Below, one piece after another: positions 18,431-27,952 of a DNA stretch of 64,000 nt (position 1 is its first letter; every line of letters starts with the position of its first letter). Source of the stretch: Dellaglioa algida DSM 15638 (lineage in GTDB: Bacteria; Bacillota; Bacilli; Lactobacillales; Lactobacillaceae); NCBI RefSeq assembly GCF_001434695.1, contig NZ_AZDI01000007.1, positions 1 to 64,000 on the forward strand. Direction: 5' to 3'. Below the pieces are notes generated by a model. The model saw nothing but the letters and a program-made list of their open reading frames with translations. It ran no database searches and had not been told where the DNA came from. A program made the position numbers and the translations under genes.

Positions 18431-19353
18431 TTTAAATATACCTTTAATCCTTGTGAGATAGAGTATACCGGCTTGAATCCAGTACTTAATAATTTATCTA
18501 TTTCTGCATAAGAATATTTTATGTCCCCGGTCCTAGATTCAACGTACTCTATCGAAATGTTTGAGTTTAATATTTTTTGAAAATTTTTAATTACGGCGTT
18601 TAAGGACGTCTTTTTACCCGTGCCTACATTGTAGACTTCGTGAACACATTTCGGCGATACGGCCAAATGAATAATAGCTCCTACTACATCATTTATAAAG
18701 ATAAAATCTCGATATTGTTCTCCATCACCAAATACTTTAAAACTCCTATCCTTGTCTATGCTATCTTTCAGAATAGATAAAACTCCAGAATACGGAGACT
18801 TGGGGTTTTGTTTAGGTCCGTAAACATTGAAAAATCTAACTGCAACCGTTTGAATATCATATAATTCACCATACCTTAAAACGAATTGTTCTGATGAAAA
18901 CTTATCAATAGCGTACGGAGTCATAGGTTTAATAAGAGATGTTTCCTTTTTTGGTAAAGCCGGATCGTTCCCGTATACTGCTGCTGAAGACGAAAACAGT
19001 AATTTGGTAATTGGTAAATCATTTTCTCGTATAGTTTCTAAGATATTTAATGTGGACTCCAAATTGACTTTATGCGTATAACTTGGCCTTTCTATGGAAT
19101 CTGCAACACTCGCAACGGCCGCCAGATGATAAATGTACTCAAATTTTTCATTTATTAATAATTCTTCCATGAATTTATAATCGCAAACGCTTTTCTCATA
19201 AAATGATATTTTTTCAGAATTAGGAATATTTTCCCGTTTCCCCATTGAAAGGTCATCTATAATTGTGATTACATTGTCTTTATCTTTTATTAATTCATCA
19301 ACCAATGATGACCCGATAAATCCCGCCCCACCAGTAACTAATATTTTTTTCAT
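18427..19353 (-). CDS. NAD-dependent epimerase (UDP-glucose 4-epimerase-like), 308 aa
   Basis: Extended short-chain dehydrogenase likely epimerising a UDP-sugar for the polymer. [18 protein letters not shown] at the N-terminus, HLAAVASVADSI near 77-88, SSSAAVYGND near 118-127, and YAIDKFSSEQ near 144-153 (YxxxK). Start taken at ATG 19353 with GAGGAG seven bases upstream; an in-frame TTG at 19368 lies inside the ribosome-binding site and should not be used. It sits between wze and the priming transferase, suggesting it supplies the first sugar. Confidence 0.82.
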   Translation of the reverse strand: MKKILVTGGAGFIGSSLVDELIKDKDNVITIIDDLSMGKRENIPNSEKISFYEKSVCDYKFMEELLINEKFEYIYHLAAVASVADSIERPSYTHKVNLESTLNILETIRENDLPITKLLFSSSAAVYGNDPALPKKETSLIKPMTPYAIDKFSSEQFVLRYGELYDIQTVAVRFFNVYGPKQNPKSPYSGVLSILKDSIDKDRSFKVFGDGEQYRDFIFINDVVGAIIHLAVSPKCVHEVYNVGTGKKTSLNAVIKNFQKILNSNISIEYVESRTGDIKYSYAEIDKLLSTGFKPVYSISQGLKVYLK

Positions 19354-19379
19354 TATAATTCTCCTCAAAAAAACTAATC

Positions 19380-20105
19380 TTATTTATAATAACCGTAGTA
19401 CCCGCCATAATAACCTGATTCGTCACTACCCGAAACGTCATTCAAAATAGTCCCAATTATTCTTGCATGAACAGTATCTAATAGTTCTTTTGCTTTTAAA
19501 ACGGCGCCTTTTTTTGCTACACCTTCCCGAACAACCAAAATCGTACCATCAACTTTAGTTGCAACAATCTGCGCATCGGTCACAGAAATCAACGGCGGCG
19601 TATCGATAATCACCATATCCATTTGCTCCGCAACGGCCATTAAAATAGCATCCATTCGTTTTGTATTTAATAATTCTGAAGGATTTGGCGGTGTGGGACC
19701 AGCCGGCATGACATACAAATTTTCAATCGGTGTTTCCTCAACTGCCTTTGCAATATCAATATCTTTTTCAGTTAAGCAATTCGTTAACCCGGTTTCATTA
19801 CTTAAACCAAACGTTTGATGCGCAGTTGGACGACGCATATCAGCGTCAATTAATAGAACTTTCAGACCCTGATTAGCATAGGTAACAGCTAAATTCGTGA
19901 TGACAGTTGATTTTCCCGCAGATGGTCCTGAAGAAGTCGCCATGATTACTTTCATCTCTTTATCAATACTCGAAAACTGGATATTAGTTCGAACTGTTCG
20001 AAATTGTTCAGCAATTGTGGATGTCGGTTGTGTAACTGTTATAAGTCCTACTCCATTATCGATACTATCGGTTGATAATTTTTTATCTTTCTTAAATAAA
20101 CTCAT
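19380..20105 (-). CDS. wze: Capsule/EPS tyrosine kinase Wze (CpsD-like), 241 aa
   Basis: Cytoplasmic bacterial tyrosine kinase controlling polymer length and export, working with the membrane activator encoded next door. Motifs: Walker A GPSAGKST near 59-66, Walker A' LLIDADMRRP near 86-95, Walker B MVIIDTPP near 164-171, and a C-terminal tyrosine cluster (YYGGYYGYYK), the autophosphorylation site. Start at ATG 20105 because GGGAG lies between it and an in-frame ATG at 20120. No cognate phosphatase (PHP-type CpsB/Wzb) is seen in the window. Confidence 0.93.
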   Translation of the reverse strand: MSLFKKDKKLSTDSIDNGVGLITVTQPTSTIAEQFRTVRTNIQFSSIDKEMKVIMATSSGPSAGKSTVITNLAVTYANQGLKVLLIDADMRRPTAHQTFGLSNETGLTNCLTEKDIDIAKAVEETPIENLYVMPAGPTPPNPSELLNTKRMDAILMAVAEQMDMVIIDTPPLISVTDAQIVATKVDGTILVVREGVAKKGAVLKAKELLDTVHARIIGTILNDVSGSDESGYYGGYYGYYK

Positions 20106-20129
20106 TTTAATTACTCCCATTCACTTAGT

Positions 20130-20873
20130 TTAAATTTTATGTTTTCGTACTCTCGGCTTTGATTGCCCAAACAAACCTTGACTTTTCTTTGTTTCATCAA
20201 TATGGTTAATCATTCCCAGATTTGATAGTCCAAGGTCTGTTAAGAATTCAACACCTTTAACAGTTTTATCAAAAACTGTTATTGCCAATGCTATCGCTAC
20301 CCCTAGTATCGCTCCAAGCATTAACCCAATTATGACGTTCATTTTTTTGTTTGGGGATACGGCATTTGGCTTTGCAATCGCGTCGGCCACAATTGTTACA
20401 TTATTTACTTTCATCATCTTTTTAATTTTACTCTTAAAAGTATCAGCCACAGAATTAGCAATATCAGCGGCGCGATAGGCATTAGTATCTTTAACTGTCA
20501 CACTAAATACCTGTGAATTTTCTTCACTAGAAATACTGATTTGTCCTTTTAAATCATCACTTGAACCAACAAAGTTATCCTTCTTCGCAATTTCCTTTCT
20601 AACTGGGTCTAAAACAATTTTATTTTGGATAATATCCTTGTATGTATTAATCATCTGGACATCCGCCTGTTGTGTATTATATGCGGCACCATCATTATTA
20701 GCCTGTTCTGTTCTATTTACTAAGATTTGGACCGTTGCGTCATACTTTGGTGTCATAAAGAAAGTTGTTGCTAAAAATGCAACAACTACTCCGGTGATTG
20801 TTAATCCACCTATTAATTTAAGATGTTTCTTTAAAATATTAAATATTTGTTCAAGATTGATTGATTCTTCCAT
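20130..20873 (-). CDS. wzd: Chain-length regulator Wzd (CpsC-like), 247 aa
   Basis: Membrane protein of the polysaccharide co-polymerase (Wzz) family that activates the Wze kinase. Two transmembrane helices flank an extracytoplasmic domain: about 20-40 (LKLIGGLTITGVVVAFLATT) and about 178-200 (KKMNVIIGLMLGAILG and on). The proline-containing stretch AIAKPNAVSPNKK before the second helix is typical. A short cytoplasmic tail follows, the usual kinase-activating end. AGGAGA precedes ATG. Confidence 0.92.
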   Translation of the reverse strand: MEESINLEQIFNILKKHLKLIGGLTITGVVVAFLATTFFMTPKYDATVQILVNRTEQANNDGAAYNTQQADVQMINTYKDIIQNKIVLDPVRKEIAKKDNFVGSSDDLKGQISISSEENSQVFSVTVKDTNAYRAADIANSVADTFKSKIKKMMKVNNVTIVADAIAKPNAVSPNKKMNVIIGLMLGAILGVAIALAITVFDKTVKGVEFLTDLGLSNLGMINHIDETKKSQGLFGQSKPRVRKHKI

Positions 20874-20886
20874 TGGTATAAGTCTC

Positions 20887-21867
20887 CTAGTCTAATTCTA
20901 ATTGTTTTCTGATCATTTGTGATACCTTTGTTACTTGTTCTGATGGTACAACCTCGTACGACACGCCGTTAATCATCTGTGATTGCCCTTGGAGTTGAAT
21001 ATCTTTAATCGTCCCAATTGCACCACGATACTTAGTTGCAATTGCCTTGATATCATCAAATTTTAAATCCGTCTTCATGTTACTTTCTAATGCGCTCAAA
21101 ATTGATTGATATTTAGTTATACCATTAATTGAAACAATGTTCTTACCTAATGCAGTTACGACTGAACGTTGACGCTTTTGACGTCCATAATCACCTTTCG
21201 GATCATCATGACGCATTCTAGAAAAAGCTAACACGTTGCTTTCGTTCAGTTCAATTTCACCCTTGGCGTAACTACCAAATGCAAATGGATTGTTAACTGT
21301 GATAGGTCCAACTGCACCCGTTATTTCTTCTAGCCCTTTCATATTCATCTCAACATAGTAGTCGATTGGAATATTTAAGTAGTTTTGAATGGTATCCATG
21401 GCCAATGAGACATCCCCATACGCGTATGCGGCATTCAACTTGTTCTCTGTCCCATGTCCGGTAATTGGAATTTTCGTATCACGTGGCAAGCTCGTTAACG
21501 TTGTCATGTTCGTCTTAGGATTAATCGTTGCGACCATCATTGTATCTGATCGTCCTTGATCTGTTCTGCCATCCTCGCCCGTATCAACACCCAAAATTAG
21601 AACTGAAAAAGGCGCTTCTTTTTTAAGTGATACCGTACCCGTTGTTCGCTTGTTTTTAACATTTACTTTTTGATATGTATTATCTACCACATCTTTTGCA
21701 TCCAGGTAGACCTTAGCCATTAAGCCCCCACCGATAACTAACAGTGTGGCAATAACAACTCCAACACCAATTCCCCATTTTTTTGGTGTGCTCATTCTTT
21801 TATTCTTATGATGATGATGACGATGTTTCTTGTGACTACCTTGTTGCTGACTTTTATCTTCGTCCAT
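20887..21867 (-). CDS. LytR-CpsA-Psr (LCP) family ligase, 326 aa
   Basis: Membrane-anchored LCP phosphotransferase that attaches undecaprenyl-linked glycopolymers to peptidoglycan; in EPS loci it is the first gene (EpsA). Short cytoplasmic N-terminus with an unusual His/Lys-rich run (KKHRHHHHKNKR, about residues 13-24), one transmembrane helix (about 31-52), then the LCP domain: VLILGVDTGEDGRTDQGRSDTMM around 90-112 with its Asp/Arg residues, TSLPRDTKI near 127-135, and FSRMRHDDPKGDYGRQKRQ near 221-239. First gene of the operon behind a promoter at 21920-21948. Confidence 0.9.
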   Translation of the reverse strand: MDEDKSQQQGSHKKHRHHHHKNKRMSTPKKWGIGVGVVIATLLVIGGGLMAKVYLDAKDVVDNTYQKVNVKNKRTTGTVSLKKEAPFSVLILGVDTGEDGRTDQGRSDTMMVATINPKTNMTTLTSLPRDTKIPITGHGTENKLNAAYAYGDVSLAMDTIQNYLNIPIDYYVEMNMKGLEEITGAVGPITVNNPFAFGSYAKGEIELNESNVLAFSRMRHDDPKGDYGRQKRQRSVVTALGKNIVSINGITKYQSILSALESNMKTDLKFDDIKAIATKYRGAIGTIKDIQLQGQSQMINGVSYEVVPSEQVTKVSQMIRKQLELD

Positions 21868-21919
21868 AATTAATTACCCCTAAATATTTTTTTAGATGTA
21901 TACAATGACGCAATAATTC

Positions 21920-21948
21920 ATTATACATGTTAGTATCCTTAAATGAAA
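21920..21948 (-). promoter_or_regulatory. Putative promoter of the exopolysaccharide operon
   Basis: Minus strand TATAAT with TTTCAT 17 bases upstream, about 50 bp before the LCP gene start. The -10 is perfect, the -35 weak, which could mean an activator is needed. Confidence 0.5.
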
Positions 21949-22200
21949 CTTAAAATGGATTGTCTAATCATTGTTTAATCTTGTTGTCAACCAATAGGCT
22001 TTGATTTAACTTTTGTTTTCGTTTTCAAAGCTTGACTGGCCTACTTTTTTAATTATACGTTAGATTTAACTTCCTTATATTTCATTTTTAATACAAAAAA
22101 GTGCATAAACAAAGATTATACGTTTTTCAAATTATCTTTTACCAAAATTTATATTCATTTTAAACACGTATTAGTATTAATATACTATAGAAGATATATA
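21949..22200. other. Intergenic region upstream of the exopolysaccharide operon
   Basis: Together with the promoter this 333-bp gap holds no gene. An imperfect stem, GGCTTTGA against TCAAAGCTT, spans about 22007-22034. A 16-bp palindrome TAGTAT-TAAT-ATACTA lies at about 22170-22185, just after the stop of the upstream membrane protein gene. No clear terminator for that gene, so read-through into the EPS operon is possible. Confidence 0.4.
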
Positions 22201-23943
22201 TCAATCTAATTTATTTTTACGCCTTACTATCATTCTACCGACAGCCCACAAACTACTAACAACCCAAGTTAATACAACAATCAATAATCTCAACTTGGTG
22301 ACTATTTTTGATTTGTACCCAACGGATAAGGTATTTATACCTTCATTAGTAGATTCAACGGTCGGACTACCCATCGTTGATACCCTTATTTTCTTTAGAT
22401 TAATCTTTTTTCCATTTAGTTTAAGCGTTGACCCATTGTAAATAATAACCGGCAGAGATGTAGACTCTCCTTTTTTTATCGTATTCCAGTGAACGATCAA
22501 ATCGCCACTCCTATTTACCGTTTTATTAACCCTAAATTTATTTATCATCATATCCCTTTTGTAGTCAACATAAGGATCTTTGCTTGTCACACGATTATCG
22601 GGTAAATAGTCAGGTGTCGCTTTCGTGACAAGGTCCAATCCTGCTCCTAACCTAGGACTAGTAAAGGCATGCGTAATCTGTTTATTACTCTTACTACTTA
22701 CGACATTAACGTTTTCGGCAGATGCCAGCGGCTGCTGATTATTCCAAATTTGATTGCTTTTATTTATTTCTGAATAGGCTTGTAACCCAATTGAAAGACT
22801 ACCCGCTAATAATAAAAATTCACAATATTTTCTTGAATCCTTGAACGGTAAAGTTGATAGTGTTGCACCAAAACCGGCGAACAGTAACACCGAAGCGAAT
22901 CCTTCAAACCGGCGGGGGAATTGTAAAAAGCGTTGCAATTCCGGAATGGAAGCCGCTATTTCAGTCCACGGCATAATATTGGAAGCTAAAATTAAAAATA
23001 ATAATCCTAGAATTGTTACGACTTTATTGGTTAAGGGTAATTGATCCCTTTTCATAAATAACCAAAGAATTTGTAAGACAAAGATAATGCTTATGACTAA
23101 GCCTATTTGAGTTAATGTTGGATTTCCCGCTGATAAGTTCATGGTCGACTCTGCCATGTCGGGATTGTCATATGGTGGATATAACTGGTTTTTTGTCATG
23201 ACGTCTAGCATGGCGCCCCAAACATTAAATGTTAGTACTACCGATAGTAAACTTGCCCAGATGCACTTTAGCACAAGTTGTCGTTTTTTATTCGTTTGTA
23301 TGAAACCCACTATAAAAAATACTATTAAGACACCAATTGACATTAAGGCGCTCAACAAATGAACTTGGATCATCAATGAAACAACCAGTGCTAAGGGGAT
23401 AATTCGTAAGTCTTCGGCATTATTCTTAATCATCTTTAATGCCATTACAACGACTAACGGCATTAAAGCAACACCCCAGGCCATAAAATTCTGTTCAGTC
23501 GACCAACGTGTAATCCATAAACTAGTCATGAAAAAAGTAGCCGTAAGCAGAGAAATCCGCTTAGTTGACGCCATCTCTCTAGATAAGATATACATTAAAT
23601 AGCCGCTAATAAAAAAAATTAAGAAATTAGAAATAATCTGAAATTTTATCCAACTATGTACGATTAACAACAATCCACCTAAAAGATAGGCGAAACCGGG
23701 TCCATATAAGGCATTTACAATACGTCCTCCTTGTTGAAAACCGTAATTAGTTTGAAAATAACTAAAATTACCCGTTTTAAATTGCATGTAGGTATCGTAT
23801 ACACGATTAAAATGGAACAGGGAATCGGATCCTAAAACTAAACTATGATTAAGTATTTGAGGTAGTACCAACAATAAACTCACACTAAAAATAAGACTAA
23901 AGATTATTCCTTGATTTTTAAAATAGCTAAACTTATTTCCCAA
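22201..23943 (-). CDS. Large membrane protein, GT-C/PTPS-related family, paralogue 1, 580 aa
   Basis: Integral membrane protein with about ten or eleven helices, a short C-terminal extracytoplasmic domain and a last helix with basic tail. The first outer loop has GSDSLFHFNRVYDTYMQF, an Asp-His-Arg arrangement like that of GT-C lipid-phosphosugar-dependent transferases. Such proteins are often labelled 6-pyruvoyl-tetrahydropterin synthase-related (PF10131) but are not pterin enzymes. Start taken as TTG 23943 (GGGAG eight bases upstream); the in-frame TTG at 23958 lies in the SD region. Two paralogues are encoded at 31803 and 33721. Probable wall glycopolymer glycosylation; function unproven. 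Confidence 0.72.
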   Translation of the reverse strand: MGNKFSYFKNQGIIFSLIFSVSLLLVLPQILNHSLVLGSDSLFHFNRVYDTYMQFKTGNFSYFQTNYGFQQGGRIVNALYGPGFAYLLGGLLLIVHSWIKFQIISNFLIFFISGYLMYILSREMASTKRISLLTATFFMTSLWITRWSTEQNFMAWGVALMPLVVVMALKMIKNNAEDLRIIPLALVVSLMIQVHLLSALMSIGVLIVFFIVGFIQTNKKRQLVLKCIWASLLSVVLTFNVWGAMLDVMTKNQLYPPYDNPDMAESTMNLSAGNPTLTQIGLVISIIFVLQILWLFMKRDQLPLTNKVVTILGLLFLILASNIMPWTEIAASIPELQRFLQFPRRFEGFASVLLFAGFGATLSTLPFKDSRKYCEFLLLAGSLSIGLQAYSEINKSNQIWNNQQPLASAENVNVVSSKSNKQITHAFTSPRLGAGLDLVTKATPDYLPDNRVTSKDPYVDYKRDMMINKFRVNKTVNRSGDLIVHWNTIKKGESTSLPVIIYNGSTLKLNGKKINLKKIRVSTMGSPTVESTNEGINTLSVGYKSKIVTKLRLLIVVLTWVVSSLWAVGRMIVRRKNKLD

Positions 23944-23995
23944 TAGATTAACTCCCAAAAATATTTATTTACTATTATGCAAGACGCCAGAACTG

Positions 23996-24925
23996 TCATT
24001 TTTTATGCTGTTTATTTTTTTTCTTATTTCTTCGTTTTTTCTTTGTCGATCTGCCCGTGTATTGATCAACTAAGATATTCAAACGACTTGACTGTTCCTC
24101 AACCTCACCGTGTCGCATAATAGCAATTGACGCATTCAGAACTGCACCCAGCATAATTATCCACGCACCAAAATTTAACCAGAATAACATAATCATAACA
24201 GTCCCAATGGCCCCATAGCTACTGAATGAACCCCCAAAGTATCGGACATAGATTGAAAAGACTTGTGTTAACATAATCCATCCAAACGTTGTCAGAACTG
24301 TTCCAGGTATAACGGCCTTAAACCTCAGCTTCACGCTTGGTACAATCCGATATAACAATAAAATAATAATAAAAATACCGATTAAGGCAATCGGCCATTT
24401 AACCGTTGTAATAACCGTCAAAATGGCTCCCGGAAGATGAAATATTGGCGTTAAAAATTCAACAACCATCTGACCAAACCCAAGGAACAAAATAATGGCA
24501 CCTAAAGTTGCAACTAAAGCAATCGTCAATATTAAGGATGCGATTCGTCCAATAATAGCATTCTGTTTGGTTTCAACACCATAGGCTTGGTTAAACCCTT
24601 TCTTCAAGGCATTAATCCCTTTACTTGTCGTCCATAGCGTTACAATGGCGCCAATTGATAATAATCCACCATTTCCATTATTCAGGAATGATTCAATTAA
24701 TGGTGCCAATATTTTGTAGATTGCGGATGGCATGACAAGTTTTAAATATTCCAGAATGACGGTTACTCTTAAATGAAGCAATGGTAATAAATTTCCGATA
24801 AAAATAATGGCTGGAAAAATTGATAACAGCGTATAATACGCAATAATAACCGAGGAATTACTCACGTCGGCATTAATGAATTGAGTTTGAAATGTTTTAA
24901 TAAATTGTAAGCATCTATTCTTCAT
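23996..24925 (-). CDS. YihY/BrkB family inner membrane protein, 309 aa
   Basis: Integral membrane protein of the YihY/virulence factor BrkB family (once wrongly called RNase BN). About six helices, with landmarks SSVIIAYYTLLSIFPAIIF near 25-43, LWTTSKGINALKKGFNQAYG near 99-118 and FGAWIIMLGAVLNASIA near 259-275. Lys/Arg-rich cytoplasmic tail (STKKKRRNKKKNKQHKK). Biological role unknown. It lies downstream of the galU terminator and just ahead of the GT-C-like membrane gene, probably co-transcribed. Confidence 0.87.
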   Translation of the reverse strand: MKNRCLQFIKTFQTQFINADVSNSSVIIAYYTLLSIFPAIIFIGNLLPLLHLRVTVILEYLKLVMPSAIYKILAPLIESFLNNGNGGLLSIGAIVTLWTTSKGINALKKGFNQAYGVETKQNAIIGRIASLILTIALVATLGAIILFLGFGQMVVEFLTPIFHLPGAILTVITTVKWPIALIGIFIIILLLYRIVPSVKLRFKAVIPGTVLTTFGWIMLTQVFSIYVRYFGGSFSSYGAIGTVMIMLFWLNFGAWIIMLGAVLNASIAIMRHGEVEEQSSRLNILVDQYTGRSTKKKRRNKKKNKQHKK

Positions 24926-24976
24926 GTGATTCCTCCGAGATTTGTATCCATAAAATAAATTGTATCACATTTAGGC

Positions 24977-25012
24977 AAAAAAATAGATTGGGTCATCGTT
25001 ATCGACCCAATC
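24977..25012 (-). terminator. Intrinsic terminator after galU
   Basis: GATTGGGTC, nine-base loop, GACCCAATC, followed on the minus strand by a T run. Confidence 0.85.
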
Positions 25013-25023
25013 TTTTAATTCGA

Positions 25024-25893
25024 TTATAATTTTTTAGATAGTTCTTTGATGTATTCTCTCAATTCATCTTTAACTTCTGGATGTTTTAATCCGAAGTCGA
25101 TACTTGTTTTTAAATAACCAAATTTATTACCGACATCATAACGATCGCCCTTAAATTCATGCGCAAAAACACGTTGAACTTTATTTAAACGGTCAATTGC
25201 GTCAGTTAATTGAACTTCGTTACCTTCACCGGGTTCTTGTGTTTCCAACATACCAAATATTTCTGGTGTTAATAAGTAACGACCAATGATTGCTAAATCA
25301 CTTGGTGCATCGTCAACTGCTGGTTTTTCAACAAATTTTTCAACATCGAATAATCCTTTTGACACTTCACTTTTAGGCGCAATGACCCCATATTTTGAAA
25401 CTTCTTTATGTGGGACTTCCATTACGGCAAGTGTTGAAGCGTGCGTTTCATCGTAACGATTCATTAATTGTTTTGTTAATGGCACTTTGTCTTGCATAAT
25501 GTCATCACCCAACATGACAACGAATGGTTCATCACCAACAAAATCTTTAGCCATTAAAACGGCATCACCTAAACCTCTAGGATGCGATTGACGAATAAAA
25601 AATAAGTTAATATCTGTTGTTTCTTCAACGATTTTTAATAACTCCGTTTTACCTTTAGCCGCAAGGTTAGCTTCCAATTCAGGAACTGAATCAAAATGAT
25701 CTTCGATTGGTCGTTTCCCTTTTCCGGTAACAATTAAAATATCTTCAATTCCGGCCGCTCTTGCTTCTTCAACAATGTATTGAATCGTTGGCTTATCAAC
25801 GATTGGTAACATTTCCTTGGCCATTGCCTTTGTTGCTGGTAAAAATCTCGTTCCTAATCCCGCCGCAGGTATAATTGCTTTTCTAACTTTCAT
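25024..25893 (-). CDS. galU: UTP-glucose-1-phosphate uridylyltransferase, 289 aa
   Basis: Makes UDP-glucose from UTP and glucose-1-phosphate for teichoic acid, glycolipid and exopolysaccharide synthesis. [23 protein letters not shown] at the N-terminus (residues 6-28), [11 protein letters not shown] near 33-43, VMLGDDIM near 127-134 (metal Asp) and VEKFVEKP near 181-188. Length normal. Monocistronic between its own leader and the terminator at 24977; close to both glycan clusters. Confidence 0.95.
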   Translation of the reverse strand: MKVRKAIIPAAGLGTRFLPATKAMAKEMLPIVDKPTIQYIVEEARAAGIEDILIVTGKGKRPIEDHFDSVPELEANLAAKGKTELLKIVEETTDINLFFIRQSHPRGLGDAVLMAKDFVGDEPFVVMLGDDIMQDKVPLTKQLMNRYDETHASTLAVMEVPHKEVSKYGVIAPKSEVSKGLFDVEKFVEKPAVDDAPSDLAIIGRYLLTPEIFGMLETQEPGEGNEVQLTDAIDRLNKVQRVFAHEFKGDRYDVGNKFGYLKTSIDFGLKHPEVKDELREYIKELSKKL

Positions 25894-26056
25894 ATTACTT
25901 CTCCTTTTATTTCGTTCTTTATAGCTTAATAAAGAATCTCATTATTTTAATAAACTTAACTTCGAGCGTCATTGTTAAATAGAATTTATTTTTTAAATAT
26001 TATTTTAAGTTTATTAATAACACTATAATTTTACCATGAATTGCCTAAATTACCAC

Positions 26057-26103
26057 AAAAAAAGGGAATCGCTTTAAATTAAGTAAGCGATTCCCTTTTT
26101 TAT
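26057..26103. terminator. Terminator after map
   Basis: AAAGGGAATCGCTT pairs with AAGCGATTCCCTTT across a ten-base loop, with A and T runs on both sides, so it can work in both directions. Confidence 0.85.
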
Positions 26104-26108
26104 TTATT

Positions 26109-26891
26109 TTATAAATATTTTGCGTCAAACTCTGGATCTTGAGATGTTAATATTTTAGGACCATCTTTTGTGATGACAATAACATGTTCATATTGACATG
26201 AAAGACTGCCATCAGCCGTTCTTGCAGTCCAGCCATTAGGATCGTCACTCTCTGATTCCCAACCACCAACGTTAATCATGGGTTCAATCGTAATTGTCAT
26301 TCCTTCTTTAAGACGTAAACCCTTACCAGCTTGACCATAATGGGGAACCGAAGGACTTTCATGCATTGTTGGGCCGATACCATGTCCAACAAATTCACGA
26401 ACATCCCCATATCCCATTTGATCTTCAGTATAGGTTTGAATGGCATTACCGATATCGCCAATACGGTTACCGATAACGGCTTGATCAATACCTAAGTAGA
26501 GTGCCTTATGCGTCACTGCCATTAACTTATCTATCTCTGGTGTTGATTCACCAACGACGTAACTCCAACAAGAATCACTCATCGCACCATGCAAACTAAC
26601 AACAGTATCAACTTTAACTAAGTCGTTATCTTTTAAAATTAAGCCTTTACGAGGGAAAGCATGACAGATTTCGTCATTGATACTAACACAAGTTGCGTAT
26701 TTGTAACCTTCAAACCCGATTTGTTCCGCAATACCGCCATGGCTTTCAATATATTTACGTGAGAAAGTTTCAATTTCCCAGCTTGAGATACCTGGTTTGA
26801 TAATATCGCGTAAACCTTTGTGCATACCAGCAATAATAGCACCTGAAGCACGCATTTCTTCAATTTCGCGTTCTGATTTTAATGTAATCAT
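26109..26891 (-). CDS. map: Methionine aminopeptidase type I, 260 aa
   Basis: Removes the initiator methionine from new proteins. Metal-binding residues are recognisable: VKVDTVVSLHGAMSDSCWS (Asp ligands, about residues 92-110), GHGIGPTMHESP near 169-180 (His), MTITIEPMI near 199-207 (Glu) and CQYEHVIVIT near 231-240 (Glu). Good RBS (AGGAGG) before ATG 26891. The divergent flavodoxin operon starts on the other side of a 150-bp gap. Confidence 0.95.
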   Translation of the reverse strand: MITLKSEREIEEMRASGAIIAGMHKGLRDIIKPGISSWEIETFSRKYIESHGGIAEQIGFEGYKYATCVSINDEICHAFPRKGLILKDNDLVKVDTVVSLHGAMSDSCWSYVVGESTPEIDKLMAVTHKALYLGIDQAVIGNRIGDIGNAIQTYTEDQMGYGDVREFVGHGIGPTMHESPSVPHYGQAGKGLRLKEGMTITIEPMINVGGWESESDDPNGWTARTADGSLSCQYEHVIVITKDGPKILTSQDPEFDAKYL

Positions 26892-26976
26892 TTAATTTGT
26901 TTCCTCCTATTTAAATAATTCTTCTAAACTATTATACCGCAATTGTTGAAAATTTGTTACGAGATGCTTAATTCCT

Positions 26977-27005
26977 TTCACAATCAATTTCTTATCTGAT
27001 ATACT
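26977..27005 (+). promoter_or_regulatory. Promoter of the flavodoxin-gtrA operon
   Basis: TTCACA and TATACT with a 17-base spacer, 37 bp before the TTG start at 27042. Both boxes match consensus at five of six positions. Confidence 0.6.
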
Positions 27006-27041
27006 TTGAATAATATTTAATTATGGAAGAAGGAATTTAGT

Positions 27042-27500
27042 TTGGTTTCAGCTAAAGTTATTTTTGCAACAATTACAGGTAATAATGAAGACGTCGCCGA
27101 TATTATTACAGAAGCACTCGAAAATTTAGGCGCAACAGTTGAGATGGAAGAAATCTCACAATCAGATGCATCAGATTTAAATAACTTCGATATTGGTATC
27201 GTAGTTCCTTATACTTACGATGAAGGTTCCCTTCCCGATGAAGGCCTTGATTTCTATGAAGATTTACAAGAACTTGATTTAACTGGGAAATTATTCGGTG
27301 TTGCCGGATCTGGTGATACATTCTACGCAGAGTACTTCGCTACCGCCGTTGATGACTTTGGTACAGCTTTTGAAGAAGCTGGCGCAACTAAAGGATCAGC
27401 TAATCTAAAGATTAACCTGGAACCCGAAGAAGAAGACATCGCCAACCTAGAGATATTTGCAAAGGAATTATTCGATAAAGCGAATACTGGCGAGGATTAA
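27042..27500 (+). CDS. Flavodoxin, 152 aa
   Basis: Small FMN-binding electron carrier. The phosphate-binding loop ATITGNNEDVA is at residues 9-19, and the acidic composition and length fit. Aromatic FMN-stacking positions lie in the PYTYDEGSLPDEG (about 56-68) and GSGDTFYAEYFA (about 91-102) loops. Start is TTG with AAGGA upstream; TTG starts recur in this window. The next gene, gtrA, begins three bases after the stop, so they are one operon, though a functional tie to glycosylation is not obvious. Confidence 0.88.
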   Translation: MVSAKVIFATITGNNEDVADIITEALENLGATVEMEEISQSDASDLNNFDIGIVVPYTYDEGSLPDEGLDFYEDLQELDLTGKLFGVAGSGDTFYAEYFATAVDDFGTAFEEAGATKGSANLKINLEPEEEDIANLEIFAKELFDKANTGED

Positions 27501-27503
27501 TAG

Positions 27504-27917
27504 ATGAAAAAAATTAATGAGCTATTTCGAGCGCACTACGCATTAATTTCATATTTAATTTTTGGTGGGCTAACAACCTTAATTAATATCATTACTTTTG
27601 TTATTTTCCAATCATATCTTGGCGTAAATTATCAATTTGCGAACGTAATTGCTTGGTTCGTTTCCGTCGTTTTTGCATTTGTGACTAATAAGCTTTGGGT
27701 CTTCGGCTCCAAAAACGTTAACTTTTCAGGTTTCATGCGAGAAATTTTATCATTCTTTGGATTTAGAATTTTATCCTTGGTAATCGATCAATTAATTATG
27801 ACAATTGGCGTCTCTGTCTTACACTTAGATGCGGCACTCGTTAAATTATTTGATCAGGTATTCATTGTTTTAATTAACTACGTTTTCAGTAAGTTATTCA
27901 TCTTTAAAAAATCATAA
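27504..27917 (+). CDS. GtrA family membrane protein, 137 aa
   Basis: Four-helix membrane protein of the GtrA/GtcA family, thought to help move or supply undecaprenyl-phosphate sugars for glycosylation of surface polymers. Typical N-terminus YLIFGGLTTLINIITFVIF (about residues 17-35), FANVIAWFVSVVFAFVTNKLWVF near 46-68, and a basic C-terminal FSKLFIFKKS. It is directly followed by a GtrB-like transferase and YfhO, the usual partners. Confidence 0.9.
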   Translation: MKKINELFRAHYALISYLIFGGLTTLINIITFVIFQSYLGVNYQFANVIAWFVSVVFAFVTNKLWVFGSKNVNFSGFMREILSFFGFRILSLVIDQLIMTIGVSVLHLDAALVKLFDQVFIVLINYVFSKLFIFKKS

Positions 27918-27952
27918 AATAAACTTATTAATTTTACTAGGGGGCACCACTC

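Noticed and set aside
22201-23943. Pterin (6-pyruvoyl-tetrahydropterin synthase) function for the large membrane proteins
   Set aside because: No pterin-synthase zinc His motif or fold is visible; the protein is almost entirely transmembrane with a GT-C-like first loop.
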